Made by a program: the position numbers and the translations under genes. A DNA stretch of 37,367 nt from Stemphylium vesicarium (Eukaryota > Ascomycota > Dothideomycetes > Pleosporales > Pleosporaceae): the NCBI GenBank assembly GCA_004380135.1, contig QXCR01000222.1:1-37367 (forward strand), given 5' to 3'. Every line of letters begins with the position of its first letter. Position 1 is the first letter of the stretch. Below, in pieces: positions 20,466 through 31,464 of this stretch. Below the pieces are notes generated by a model. The model did not search any database. It saw only the letters and a program-made list of their open reading frames with translations, and was not told the origin of the DNA.

Positions 20466-23400
20466 CTTGCGTTGCGTCATTACTTCTTTTGCGTAGTGTG
20501 GGCGCAGATTGTCGGCCGTGGGGTCTCCCGCACGGGCCGGTACTGTTTGCCCCAGGTTCCACCGCATGTTTGCTCTCACGCACTTCCCCCTTAGGACTAG
20601 TGCGTGCTCCATTCAGTACATAGGCCTCTCTCTCCTATAGCCTAATACTACATGATTCTCCCCAACCTTGACGCTTGACACAGATGTAATGTGTCCAGTA
20701 AAACATACTCTTGGAGTCGCTGTGTGAGTTGCTTAAGGCCTCGTTTCGTCGAAGATCGAAAGTCGGTGCGCGAGAGCGGGATATAGAAAGGATGGTGCGG
20801 AAGCAAGTCAGGTAGTGGATTGGTGCGCAGAACGCTGTGGCGCGCTCATTCACAACACCAGGGTTCACTGCACATTGATCCCACGGTTCTGCTTGGGAAG
20901 AGACAAATTTTTGGGGCAGCGATCTCTTTTGCCTCATGTCTAGGCAATAGGTACCTGCAAGTTTTCTATGGATTTGCATGCTTTTCTGTTACAGGCCACC
21001 TACATGATGAGTATGCCGGGGACTCTGACTGCGACTACCACAACGACTTTGGACTTTTGTTCAATCTTGTTCTTATCCACAGCCTACCGGTGCATAGTTT
21101 CGGGACTAGGTCATTCTAGCATGTGACAAGTAGTATCCATATCTGCCTAGACATGCTTGGACGACTTGCGCTACACGCGCTGCCATTGAAGAGCGGTAAG
21201 ATGTTGTGAGAAGTACTTAAAACAAGAAAACGGGCTGCTCTCATGAAATTACACAAGCCTCATTAGTAAACTTTTCCCTTGTGACAGTGAACGGGGGATG
21301 CTGTGATTCCTCTTCTGCGTGATCCTCTTGATCAACATCGCTATTGGATATCTTGAGCACACTCTTAAAACACTCCACGTGCAGGGTCTTCGCTCGTCAC
21401 GAGATGAGCCGCAAAGGGTATCTTTTTCTGTGTAAAAAAGGACGAGCGCGCTGATCTGAGATGAGTTGCGAACAAGTCAGGCCTGTTACAATGAAAATCC
21501 GGACGTACTCAGAAGGCAGCCTAAGCATGAAGGAGGAAGACAAAAAGGGTTTCCGCAAATGGCAAACGTTTATCATTATCCCGCTTTCCGTCGCGCCCTC
21601 TATATGTTAAGTTGTCGTTTGGAAAGGAAAGGCAATTTTCCACCATGGGCTGCGCTCAACCGGTTTTATGCCAGCCTGGCCTAAGTTTTTCTGTCCCCCC
21701 GTTCGCTTTGGATACAACCGCAGAGCCAATCAAAGTTTGGCGTATCATTTTTGAATACTCTTACCTACGTTCGCCCCTGCGCGACTTGTTCGTCTCGATC
21801 TTGTAACATGATAGTGCGTAAATTCTAGGCTGCACAGAGGAAGTTCAACTATGTCACTGGAATTCGAACAAAGTCTGCAAAGGAGCACTTTACTCGTTAC
21901 ACCATTTATTCTACAAGACAGACAACTACGGGGGGTAGGTCAGAGGATAGGAGTTAGATAGATGGGCAGCGCTTTTGTAAAACATGAAACATGAAGGCGT
22001 GGGCCTTTTCGAATGGCATGGCTGTACTAGTCTCCGTAAAGTGGCTTACACTATGGCGTGAAAGCCTTATGACGACAGCAATGGAGCAGTTATGTATTTA
22101 TGGGAACGGTTCGGGTTGGGACACTATGGCATATCAATCGCTGTCCGAGGCTACTCCAGGGCAAAATTCATGTGGGTTATTACTGCTGCGTTAGCGATGA
22201 AAGGGTCAAAGTGAGTGTAAATGCTCTTGGCTAAAGTCCTCGACAACGGAAACGTAGACTCAACGTACGATTGAAGTTAAGCGAACTAGACGGAGGAAGT
22301 GACGCAATGATCTTGTCTAATAGGCTCGGGAGATGTAGATTCATGTCGGTTTGGAAACTACCTAGGTACTACAAGCCTCAAGGCATACCCTGTTATTACC
22401 AGCGCAGGGAATAATGCTGCTAAAAAGTTAAAGCAATATGAAGGCTTTTGCTATTTGTACTGCTCGCCATGTAATAGGGGGCTAACTTTTCTCGATGTAG
22501 GAAAAGGGAGCTGGCAAGTCTGATAGAGTTTCTCGGAGTGGTTATGGAAAGGGGTCGTCGTATTCATTAGCCGTAGTACTGCGGATGTCTACGGGGAACC
22601 GATTTCGCGCGTCCCTACTTGCTTGCGGCAGAAACGGAATCTTGACCGTGGGCGTAGTGTTGGCGTAAAGTATGTCTCGTGGGACATCTGCGGGCCTGCG
22701 AAGAGCAGTTCTCGAGATGCAAACGCCCAAAACGTTAATTACGGAAAGCATATCTACCGGCATTGAGAATGACGTATTTGCAGATCGATCTCGTTCCCGC
22801 AATTTCAATAGTCAGGGTTTGCTGGCCGTGCGTGCGATCTCTCAAGGGCGAGTCATTTCTGCGCGCCCAAACCATTGGGTAGAGCGAGCAAAAGGTATCG
22901 TTATTCCATGTTGTAGCGGGTGTTTTATGCAAGAATGTTCGTTGAAGATCTCGCTGGTGACTTCTTCGGAGATTTCTTGAGGTGCATGCGTCGGAAGAGG
23001 GGCACTAACTGAAAACCGCCGTCACGACTAGACCCAAAGGTTATAGAAGTAGTTAAACAATAGTTCACACTTCAAAGTAGCAGGTAGGAACCACTGTTGG
23101 GCGTAGTTTGCGGCTCTCTCGGCGACGCCTGTCAGTCCAGACATGCGTTGCGAGCAGTTCGGTCGCCGAGCAATGAAGGTGTCAGGTCACATGCCGATAA
23201 GATAAGCACCATCATAGTGGAGATGATGGCGCCGATCAGGGGTAAAGCACGCACCTTAGGACGATCAACCCTGCAAAAGAACATTCACATCGACCAGCTC
23301 ATTTGCCCAATTCGTTTCATAGCTCATGGAAATGGCTTAGCCTTCGCTTTCGCTAATCCCGCATTTCCAAGCGGAGAGAACATAATAGCTAGGGGAAGGC

Positions 23401-23500
23401 CCCATAAACGCATGCGCCGGTTTTTCTACTTTTGCACGAGTTGCCCATACCTCCTACTCTTTAAGATCCCTACGCTTTACGCGTCGGAGGGAGAGTAGCC
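20466..23500. other. Gene-poor 3 kb stretch
   Basis: I found no open frame with a recognisable domain, consistent splice pattern or family motif on either strand. The longest frames (for example 22672-22980 and 23097-23498, +) lack any convincing composition. No inverted repeats, RNA genes or transposon ends were recognised by eye. It may be ancient degraded sequence or regulatory DNA for the long F-box-like copy 4 that starts at 23501. Confidence 0.45.
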
Positions 23501-25189
23501 ATGTCGTTGTTCGCCGAGCTATTCAGTTGTGGTAGGGCGAGGAAGACGCGCGAGTCTTCGCCCGGGCCGCTTGAAACGAATGACGCGACGTCCGAGCCCG
23601 TCGCGCATGAAACTACTGCACCTGTATCCATCGACAAATCAACCACTGACCCTACCGGTGACATACGCGCACAACATGAAGAGGACCCTGGCCGTGTTTC
23701 CGACCCCACGCAAAACCATGTACCGTCTGATACAGAGAAGCGCTACCGTGGTCCGACCACAGACGATGATATTGAGTTAGATATAGTACACGAGAAGGCG
23801 AAGCCGAGTGTCGGATGGATGGTTGAGCAAAGAATGCTTGTCACAACGAGGCCCTCTACTGCGAAAGATACGACTTTCACACCCCAGTCTGAGCCCGAAT
23901 TCGAATCGGAGACGAACGATGCCACCCCGTCTGTTCGCTGTGCCACTCCCGAACAGGAGCCATGGAACTCTACTCCTGTTGCGCGCTCAGCAACACCCGA
24001 ACTACAGGCGTGCGACATGTCATCTACAGTTCGCTCCGCGACACCCGAGCCGAAAACTTCGGAGATTGTCGTAGCTCGAAGTGCGACACCTGAGCCTGCA
24101 GTCGAGGTCCAACAACCGGAGGCCAAGCTCGAAGTCCAACAGGCTGAACCGGAGTTCGAAATCAAGCGATCTGTTCTTCCTGCACCTGAAGAAATATCAC
24201 TTCCGGAGTCCGCTGAGATTGAGCCGAGCATGCTGGAGCCTAAGGTTGAAGCTCATGAACCGCTAGCTGTCGAGAAAGCTGCGCCAGCAAGCTTTCTCAA
24301 CCTGCCTCCAGGTATGTTGTAACCTTCGCAGTTGAAATGTTTACGCTGACCAAGTACAGAGGTGCGGAACCAGATCTACGACAAGATGAACGAGGATGGT
24401 CCCATCAGAATGGTTCGTCACGATGACCCAGCCTTGGTACTCCATGAGGGCGAATCTGCACGCACGTACCGCCGCCAGTTCTACAACCTCACTCAGGTGT
24501 GCCATGACATCCGCGACGAGTTCCTACCCGTATACGAAAACAAGATGCATTACATCATCGACTTGTGGAGCCAAAAGACGAACCTGGCAAAGGTGGAGGC
24601 GCTCAAGGGGCAGGTATCCATGGATATCGACGCCGCGTGCTTCGACATGGAGCCCATCGACCTGCTGCCGCTGATCCGATGCCTCATTCGCACGGGTCGG
24701 ACCGACTGCCGCTTCACTTCGACTGAGGGAGTCGTATTCAGGAGCATCTCGGAGATTGTCGCTGAGCTCAACAAACTTCTTCCTGCCGCGGACGGTAGCA
24801 ACAAGGACTGGCTTGAGGCTGTCATGGGACCGATGAAGAGGATCGATCTCCACCTATTCCCCCACGACGACATCCGACAATACTACAGGTTCCGCGGCGC
24901 TGAGCCGCTAGTGCGAGTAGTGTACCCATCGGCCAAGAGCGCGGAGTGGATGAAGCGTGCGTCCAAGTCGGACGGCTACGAGGCATACCTACAAAAGACT
25001 GGCTTGGACAAGTTCGAGATGCACGTCGTCATTGGCCATGCTTCCCGGAGGACCACCAACCAGGGTCGCCTACCTCTTGATTGGCGAATGAGCTACCAGC
25101 TTTCGAGGCAATCCATGGACCGAGCCCCACGCATCTCCATGGATATCGCAGCTGCTCGTATGTCTATTGACAGATCGCCACGCAGGTAA
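23501..25189 (+). CDS. F-box-like family protein, copy 4, with long repeat-bearing N-terminus
   Basis: Two exons, 23501-24311 and 24360-25189, flank a 48-nt intron (GTATGT..TACAG) and give 546 aa. The family core starts at about residue 266 with FLNLPPEVRNQIYDKM; the intron splits the Glu codon in phase 1. The second motif is LTQVCHDIRDEFLPVY and the third is VSMDIDAACFDMEPIDLLPLI. What sets this copy apart is about 265 acidic, Pro/Ser/Thr-rich residues before the core. They contain four copies of R(C/S)ATPE at residues 146-151, 162-167, 178-183 and 193-198, spaced 16, 16 and 15 residues apart. The C-terminus has a smaller repeat (SMDRAPR, SMDIAAAR, MSIDRSPR). The N-terminus is probably disordered, and the TP sites suggest proline-directed phosphorylation or partner binding. 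No signal peptide or membrane span is seen. The molecular role is unknown. Confidence 0.85.
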
Positions 25190-25518
25190 TTTTGGAGGAG
25201 AGAGCCTGATGTTGCACGCGTTCTTTGAACTTTTCTTTAATGATCAAGACTTTATGTATGAGAGTGAGAGGCGACGATTAGTCCAGCGGAATACGAAAGG
25301 GTCAGGTGCAGAACGACCCCACTTACTTGTAATGCTTTATAGGGAGGGAAGAATGCATTGATCGGCGCCTGTTGCGTCAGATGTCTTTAGGCGTCCAATG
25401 GCTGATGATTCCGGTCAGCAGCTGTTGTAGGCGGCCTCACCAAATCTCATCCCGTTAATACTTCTCAACATACGCAGACCTTCTCAGTACTTTTTGTGAA
25501 CTTGCTTCTACACCCGGC
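25190..25518. other. Short intergenic region
   Basis: These 329 bases between two tandem plus-strand genes show no gene; they should contain the 3' end of copy 4 and the promoter of the next gene. Confidence 0.4.
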
Positions 25519-26003
25519 ATGAGTGATATCGAGCACAAAGACGAAAACCCCGCGGTCTCGAAATGCGAACCACGCTGGGATACCAATGACCCGCTACAGC
25601 AAGAGGTCAGCCGAATTATGAAAAGTCTCCCGCGCGACCTATGTGGTGTCTTAGCTCTAGGAAGCGATGGTGTCTTGCGTAGCGTGACAGCTGATCGCAA
25701 GATACTCGGAGCAGAAGGTCTAAGTGTGTTTGTCCGCGGGTTATGCTGCAACGTCGCTGACAGAGTCGAACAGCCCCAGAGCTCACTCAAGCTTTCTTCA
25801 TGCGTCTCCCAGAAGATTACAGGGCGAAGATAACGCACCCTGTTACCGCTGATGGCACCAAGCTGCCCAAGGAAAAGTGGTTTGACCCAGATCCGGGGAT
25901 CTTGCCTGAACCATTGGCGCGGGAAAAGGTGGAGGAGATTAGGAATAAGAGCGAGGAGTACAAGAATTTGCTACGTCGGCGCATGAAGGAGGATGATAAG
26001 TAA
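25519..26003 (+). CDS. Unrecognised 142-aa acidic/basic soluble protein
   Basis: Two exons, 25519-25717 and 25774-26003, flank a 56-nt intron (GTCTAA..CAACAG, with CTGAC as a likely branch site) and restore one frame of 142 aa. The first exon encodes MSDIEHKDENPAVSK and then SLPRDLCGVLALGSDGVLRS; the second encodes a continuous stretch including FFMRLPEDYRAKITHP and KWFDPDPGILPEP. It ends in a charged helix with heptad-like spacing (AREKVEEIRNKSEEYKNLLR), possibly a short coiled coil. There is no signal peptide or membrane segment. I do not recognise the family. The donor GTCTAA is not the usual GTAAGT type, but the splice is the only one I found that joins the two coding-like frames. It lies directly after F-box-like copy 4 and 380 bases before the transposon. 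Confidence 0.6.
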
Positions 26004-26379
26004 GTCGTATGTTCGAGGGCATGTTGGGCATGTTACTAACGAGGTTAAGCTGTGTTGACGTGGAAGGCGTGCTTGCTTGACTGGGTAGCTAAGGGAGCCG
26101 TGACATCCGCGTGTAGAGATAAGAAGATTGTCACACTGCTCCCACTTTCTGGCCATTCTAACAAGAGACCACATTGAAGTACTGGAATCGAGCTCCTTTC
26201 TTACCGCAATTGGAACGAGCAAATGTTGTCTTTTCAATACACGCGAAACTGGACAAGGGAAACAAGACTGACTCATCATTGAACAATTTCACAAGACTTT
26301 ACATGTTCGAATACTACATTACGAAGGACTCGGTAGGAGAAGAGCAGCAGCCGACACCAACAACACCAAGAATTTATTG
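26004..26379. other. Sequence between the 142-aa gene and the transposon
   Basis: No gene is seen in these 376 bases. The stretch ends at the TA dinucleotide at 26380-26381 that is duplicated at the far side of the transposon. Confidence 0.45.
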
Positions 26380-26381
26380 TA

Positions 26382-26434
26382 ACGTGATTTATAAGCGAGT
26401 GCGCATTACAAGCGAGTGCGCACCCCACCAACTT
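26382..26434 (+). repeat. Left terminal inverted repeat of the pogo element
   Basis: The 53 bases starting ACGTGATTTATAAGCGAG match the reverse complement of the right end with 4 mismatches. Inside it the 13-mer AAGCGAGTGCGCA occurs twice, 17 bases apart, which could be a pair of transposase-binding sites. Confidence 0.9.
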
Positions 26435-26461
26435 TCTACGACGCCTAAACTCCTAACTATT

Positions 26462-28111
26462 ATGGCACCCCCAACTCAAGCCTAGTTAGCTTCTTATAGG
26501 GCGAATATACACCTTGCTATCTTGGCTCTCTAGCGAAATTAAATTTAGAGTGAGGCAGTCGCTGCATAGACGTTTAACGTCTCTCGAGATACACTCCACC
26601 GCCGACGCGCTAGCAAGCCTGCCCGACGCGATTGCTAGCCCAACTCAAAGAAGCTCACCAAGCAAGAGGAGCAGGTGATAGTCAGCTATATACTTGATCT
26701 CGATCGACGTGGATTTGCGCCTACGTACGAAGCTGTACGTGATATGGCTGATAAGCTGCTAGCTGCGCGCGGCGCTGGTCAGGTCGGCGTCCACTGGCCG
26801 CGCAACTTTGTCAAGCGTACAGACAGTCTCACAACGCGTTTCAATCGAGCGTACGATAGGCAGCGAGCTCTATGCGAGGATCTAGCCCTAATTAGGAGCT
26901 AGTTTAAGCTTATAAAGGAGATAAAGGCTAAGTATAGCATCTGCGATGATAACGTCTATAACTTTAACGAAGCTAGCTTCATAATGGGCAAGATCACGAC
27001 TTAGCTTATCGTGACAGGGTTAGAGAGGAGAGGCAGGCCAAAGACTGTCCAGCCTAGCGACCGTGAATGGGTGACGGCGATCGCTGCTATTAACGCTGCT
27101 GGCTGGTCAGTCCCGCCGTTCCTCATCTTCGCTGGCCAGTATCACCTGTCTGCCTGGTACGAGGAAGCAGAGATCCCGCGCGACTGGGCGATCGCAGTTA
27201 GTGACAACGGCTAGACGAACAACAAGCTAGGAGTTAAGTAGCTAAAGCACTTCAACGCTCACACAAAGACTCGCATTATTGGCGCACGTCGCTTGCTTGT
27301 CCTTGACGGTCATGAGAGCCACCACTCACTTGAGTTTCAAGAACTCTGCAAGGAGAACAATATCTACACGCTCTATATGCCACCTAACTCATCTCACCTG
27401 CTCCAGCCTCTTGACGTTGGCTGCTTCTCGCCGTTGAAGCGCGCGTACAGTCGTGAGGTGGATAGCCTCATCCGCCACTACATCAACCACATCACTAAGC
27501 TCGAGTTTCTGCCAGCGTTTAAGGCAGCGTTCAATCGATCGTTCACGTCAGCCAATATCTGCTCAGCTTTTCGAGGCGCAGGCCTTGTTCCTCTCCAGCC
27601 AGACGCTGTCCTATCAAAGCTAGACGTGCAGCTCCGTACGCCTTCTCCAGCTGCTCTACCAGAGGCTTCCTGGGAGGCACGTACGCCGAGCAATGTACGT
27701 GAGCTTGAGGCTCAATCAACGTTAATACGTAATCGCGTGCGACGGCATAAGAGCTCATCACCAGCCTCGATTATTGAAGCGATTAACTAGCTTAAGAAGG
27801 GCGCTAAGGTAATAATGCTCTTAACTAAGCTAATGCGCGATCGGATTACTAGCCTTGAGAAGGCTAATGAGGCAGCGTTAGCGCGTAAACAGCGTAAGAA
27901 AAAGCGTATAAAACAGCGTGGGGTATTAACAAAGGGAGCTGGCGAGGATATACTCGCTCAACGTGAGGCTGATCAGCAGATTGCTCGTGAAGAGCGTCAA
28001 GGAGGAGAGCGATTAGGTGTTAGCCGCTAGGCTCTTGCGCGCTGTAAGAGGTGCAGAGAGACTGGGCATAACTCTCGTACGTGCAAGAAAGATACTTTAG
28101 ATACTGCTTAA
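26462..28111 (+). pseudogene. Fot1/pogo transposase, 12 in-frame stops, no frameshift
   Basis: One frame of 550 codons runs from ATG 26462 to the natural TAA at 28109-28111. Premature stops fall at codons 8, 24, 27, 29, 36, 59, 147, 181, 251, 260, 443 and 523: eleven TAG, one TAA and no TGA. The frame is never shifted. Domains in order: an N-terminal helix-turn-helix (TFNVSRDTLHRR region), a CENP-B-like second DNA-binding part (PTYEAVRDMADKLL), and a DDE core with GRPKTVQPSDREW, a catalytic-Asp segment in LLVLDGHESHHS and the last Asp in LLQPLDVGCF. At the first catalytic position, family members read NFDEAGF, while this copy reads NFNEASF, so that Asp appears lost by G-to-A change. After the last stop lies a CCHC zinc knuckle (CKRCRETGHNSRTC). 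All stops are explainable as CAG/CAA or TGG changed by C-to-T or G-to-A in a CpA context, the pattern of RIP. Confidence 0.9.
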
Positions 28112-28178
28112 TCTACTCTATCAATATCTATACATTATCTTATAAGGTGGTTGAGATATACGCGTGTAGAGGTGCGTG

Positions 28179-28231
28179 AAGTTGGTGGGGTGCGCATTCG
28201 CTTCCAATGCGCACTCGCTTATAAAACACGT
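28179..28231 (-). repeat. Right terminal inverted repeat of the pogo element
   Basis: Read on the minus strand from 28231 it begins ACGTGTTTTATAAGCGAG and ends CACCCCACCAACTT. The second internal 13-mer carries a G-to-A change (GCGAATGCGCA), so the two sub-repeats are no longer identical here. The adjacent TA at 28232-28233 completes the target duplication. Confidence 0.9.
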
Positions 28232-28233
28232 TA

Positions 28234-28600
28234 TGGGAAGTTTAAGTTTTTTTTAGCAAACAGAACCTGACTGAAAAGGAAGACGTGAAGTGTATCGTGA
28301 TAATAGTCATGCTCGCTGTGTGAATCACACAGTTCTCTCGGACAGACGAAAAGGGGCCGTTTTGGTTAACGCAGCCTAACAAGGCGATTGCAGTGCTGCC
28401 AGTGCTTGCTCCCGTCTCCGCATCTCTTCTCAAGCAGGACGTAAAAACGAAACATCAACATCTCTCAGACTGGTGCTATTTACCACGATGCGATTCCACT
28501 TGAGATCTGACTTGCTAACGGGATCCGGAAGCCTGGGGGTTACCAGCAGCCAAGACACCATTTGAGACTTGGCTCTAGGTACTGTAGATGGGTCTTCTCC
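28234..28600. other. Region right of the transposon
   Basis: No gene is recognised in these 367 bases between the transposon and the relic of F-box-like copy 5. Confidence 0.4.
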
Positions 28601-29353
28601 CTACCAACTAATCCCCATAGAACTATTGGCTTGAATCTCGATGCCGTACCACTCGGAAACCCCAGAATTATCAATGGGGAGTTTCAGTCTCACGACTGCG
28701 GATCCGAGGTAGTCATGCCACGTTTGGCCTTGCCTCAACGATTGAGCGATTTGTTTGCCCTCCTGAGTGTATGGAATGTTTGCAATCTCTCGATTCGTTG
28801 GGAACCTTATAGACCATTCGAGCAACTTTCGAAGAAATTTGAGCTGATAATCTGTTCTCTCTCTCTCTCTTTTTCGCTGATTTGCTTATCCTCTGAGCCT
28901 GATGCGACCACTGTACACTCTATTTGTAAGTTTTGGCGACATTTGTGAAAAAAGGGATCATGTTCAGTCCATGTACGCCTCGATCTGCGCTTCGTGAGAT
29001 GTCAAGTTCAAGTCGATGAGATAACCTCCCGTAAAAGCGGCGATTTTGATTGAGATGCCGTTCAGCCTCGTAGAGCGGAACATTCTCTCTTGGGTGGATC
29101 TAAGAAAGAGCGGACGCCATTCCCTTCGAGTAGTACTAGAGGCACAAGCCAGGTCCCATGCTCCCTTGATGTACGCGTAGTTTTGCGGGGTGCCTGGCTG
29201 GGTCCCTCTTGGGAATCGGTTGGCAACATTGACGGAAGCAAATTCATAGCTAATGTCTCGAAGCTCTAATCGCGCTTCGTTCGTGAAAATGATCTTGAGG
29301 TGAGTGGACGTGGATGGGGTTGGCCTACCTCTCGGAAGATCCTGAAAACCCAT
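28601..29353 (-). pseudogene. F-box-like family copy 5, truncated and decayed
   Basis: On the minus strand exon 1 is 29353-29329 (MGFQDLPR) and exon 2 starts at 29265, with a 63-nt intron (GTAGGC..TTAG). The intron again splits the Glu codon of the motif, giving LPRELRDISYEFA. The second motif is LACASSTTRREWRPLFL, and a strand YLIDLNLTSHEAQIE matches the third block. The frame stops at 28964 after 108 aa, far short of the 240-290 aa of sister copies. Downstream on the same strand, at about 28849-28601, lies a well-formed open stretch (YQLKFLRKLLEWSIRF, then TWHDYLGSAVVRLKLPID) that looks like the missing C-terminal part. It is separated by about 115 bases that contain stops and a CT microsatellite. 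I could not find an intron that joins them in frame, so the gene is probably broken. A short truncated protein could still be made from the first part. Confidence 0.65.
28856..28870. repeat. CT microsatellite
   Basis: A run of CT dinucleotides followed by TTTTT, lying between the two coding-like pieces of F-box-like copy 5. Confidence 0.85.
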
Positions 29354-31464
29354 TTCGAATCGCGATTATACCCCAATCTAAGCTCTGAGGATACCAAGCG
29401 GCGTGCTACGTAGTGCGTTCGGTTCGTGATCTGATAGATGTTAGTGCACGCAGTGTACTCGTAGTCCTCGAGTCCTTGGCCACCCTCACGTACAAGAGCA
29501 TGCGAAGGTGCAGATGAAGGAGCTAGCTATGGTTTCAGTAGTTGCGAACTCTTGAATGACAGGACGAGCAAAGCAAACGGTCAGAAACGCAGTGAGAAAG
29601 AGGGGCGCCTTTGAGCTTTTTGGAACAGTGTGAAAACCTGCAGCATGCGTAGTGGCCTGTACGCCGTGATGAAAAGCGCATGAAGTACCGATATTGAAGG
29701 AGGTGGTGCATTTTTGTGCAGAATCCATTCCGCGGGTTTGTCGCAACTCAGCCGAATAGCTTTCCCATGGTACAGTGTTGGCCTGGCTAATCGGTGAGCC
29801 ATTCATGCGTCCTGCATGACAGATATCTCGCAATCATTACGTCGCATTCGCTGGAATTTGATGAGAAACAAGTGATATAAAGTGCAGCGACGAAGATACC
29901 TTGTAATGGGCGGACATTGGTAGATATTGAGAGGACGTAATCTGCGTTGCTAGGTCTTTTATTCAACTGCCGAATCTTTCATCCTTCTGTCGTCGATCAG
30001 GAGTAGGTACCAATAATAGAAGTGGACTCTCGTTGGTATGACATCTGGCTCCGCCACGCATCCATTCAGTTCAACGTGTCTAACCTTATCGGGATATCTG
30101 GGGCTCATGGACCACTGCCGAGTCGACTCTTTCGCCTAAGATTCTGGACCATGATGCAGGATTTCCATGCCGCATAACCTGAGGCGTTGTAAATACCTTG
30201 GTAGTTGTTGTTTTGTGATTCTCACGTCTACCAAGCCTGGGAGGCATTGTTGCTCGTGGTGATGTTCGGCCAACTACTCCACCTCTTTATGCTATAGCGA
30301 ATATGTCTGCGAATCAGGTAAGTTCGCGACCCCTCCTGGTCGCGCAGTTCATAATGTAGCACGTTCGGTTTGCCTGTGCGCAACACGAAAGGGTGTAGTC
30401 TGCGCTTGCCAGTCTTGAGTCAATTCTGTGCAATCTCTCTGGCAAGATCTGAATCGGGAGCACCAACATCTCCGTGTCTGAGCCACCCCCTCAATCACTT
30501 TCGAGCATCAAAAGATGAAAATGGCATGTTGACGCAGCTCTCCGACCACGATGCATCGGCTTTCCTCCTTTCCTCCTTTCCTTCCGGATGAAGCAGATCG
30601 GGGACTCTGCGGGTGGGAGCCTCAGAGATCAAGTTCATGACACTGGCAATGGCGAATATACGAGAAGGGGTTTATTGAAAATCTGTCTTGTGCTAGTGGC
30701 GATTCATGCTCGTCAGGATCATTGTCAAGATGGGTGGATGGCTGCGGTGGGTCGGCGGTAACCTCGAAGAACTAGCGTGCTGTAAACTTCAATGTTCCAT
30801 CGGATCTGCTCCGGCCCGCGACGCGAGCACACCCTCTTTCTCGGCGCGCCCATTGCCTGACTGTTATCTTCACTAGACTTCGCTATACCTTCACTAACTC
30901 TTGGAAATAATTTCGCACCTGCCTCGTTCGTCCACAATCTGCACTCCGCCTTGCCGGTGCTTATTGTCGCGCAGATGCCCACATGATGTGAAATGCACTA
31001 TATAACCTTGGGATCCTTCGGAACCCCTAGAATTTCCACTTGCCTGTTTCGAAACACCGAGAGCGATGCCCACCAATGATGGCTCTCGGACATATTTTGT
31101 ATGCCCTAGTGTCGAACTAGTCTTGCAAACTTTCGGCACATAGATACCATTGTCCGGGTGTCACGCGAAGAGATCCATGCATGCGCTCTACATGGCATAG
31201 AGTAAGTCCTCCAATAGCGGAGGTAGCCCAATCTTGGCAAAGCTGTATGCTCCTTTTGGAAACGACCACCGGTAAAGATGGCATAGCAGTGGTGCACCAG
31301 CGTCAGTCGGCCTGGACAGTACAATTAAGAGATGCTATGGTATTGTCCATAAAGTAGCATGCCCTCGCACACTATAATGCATCCCACGGCTGTCAGGCTA
31401 TCATCTGCGCCCATTCACTCCTTTGTCATTATTTCTGGCCTTTCCTCTGGTTGTTCCAATCAGG
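29354..31464. other. Gene-poor 2.1 kb stretch
   Basis: I found no supported gene on either strand; open frames (such as 29486-29833 and 30894-31139, minus) show no domain or splice support. The right end is the promoter of the PL4 gene. I saw no transposon ends. Confidence 0.45.

Larger units (their letters stand above)
26382..28231 (+). mobile_element. Complete Fot1/pogo-type DNA transposon, mutated
   Basis: The 1,850-bp element is bounded by terminal inverted repeats of 53 bases and by a TA on each side (26380-26381 and 28232-28233), the duplication left by Tc1/mariner-pogo elements. Inside, one transposase-like frame runs from 26462 to 28111. The pogo/Fot1 signature segments are a helix-turn-helix DNA-binding region, the second catalytic Asp in DGHESHHSLEF, and the third in HLLQPLDVGCF. 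The element is complete at both ends but its transposase has 12 stops, so it cannot move on its own; an intact copy elsewhere could still mobilise it if the ends are recognised. It sits between the 142-aa gene and the truncated F-box-like copy 5. Confidence 0.92.

Noticed and set aside
23743..24231. 162-codon minus-strand frame with repeats
   Set aside because: It is the antisense of the RSATPE repeat region of F-box-like copy 4; the repeat produces regular patterns on both strands.
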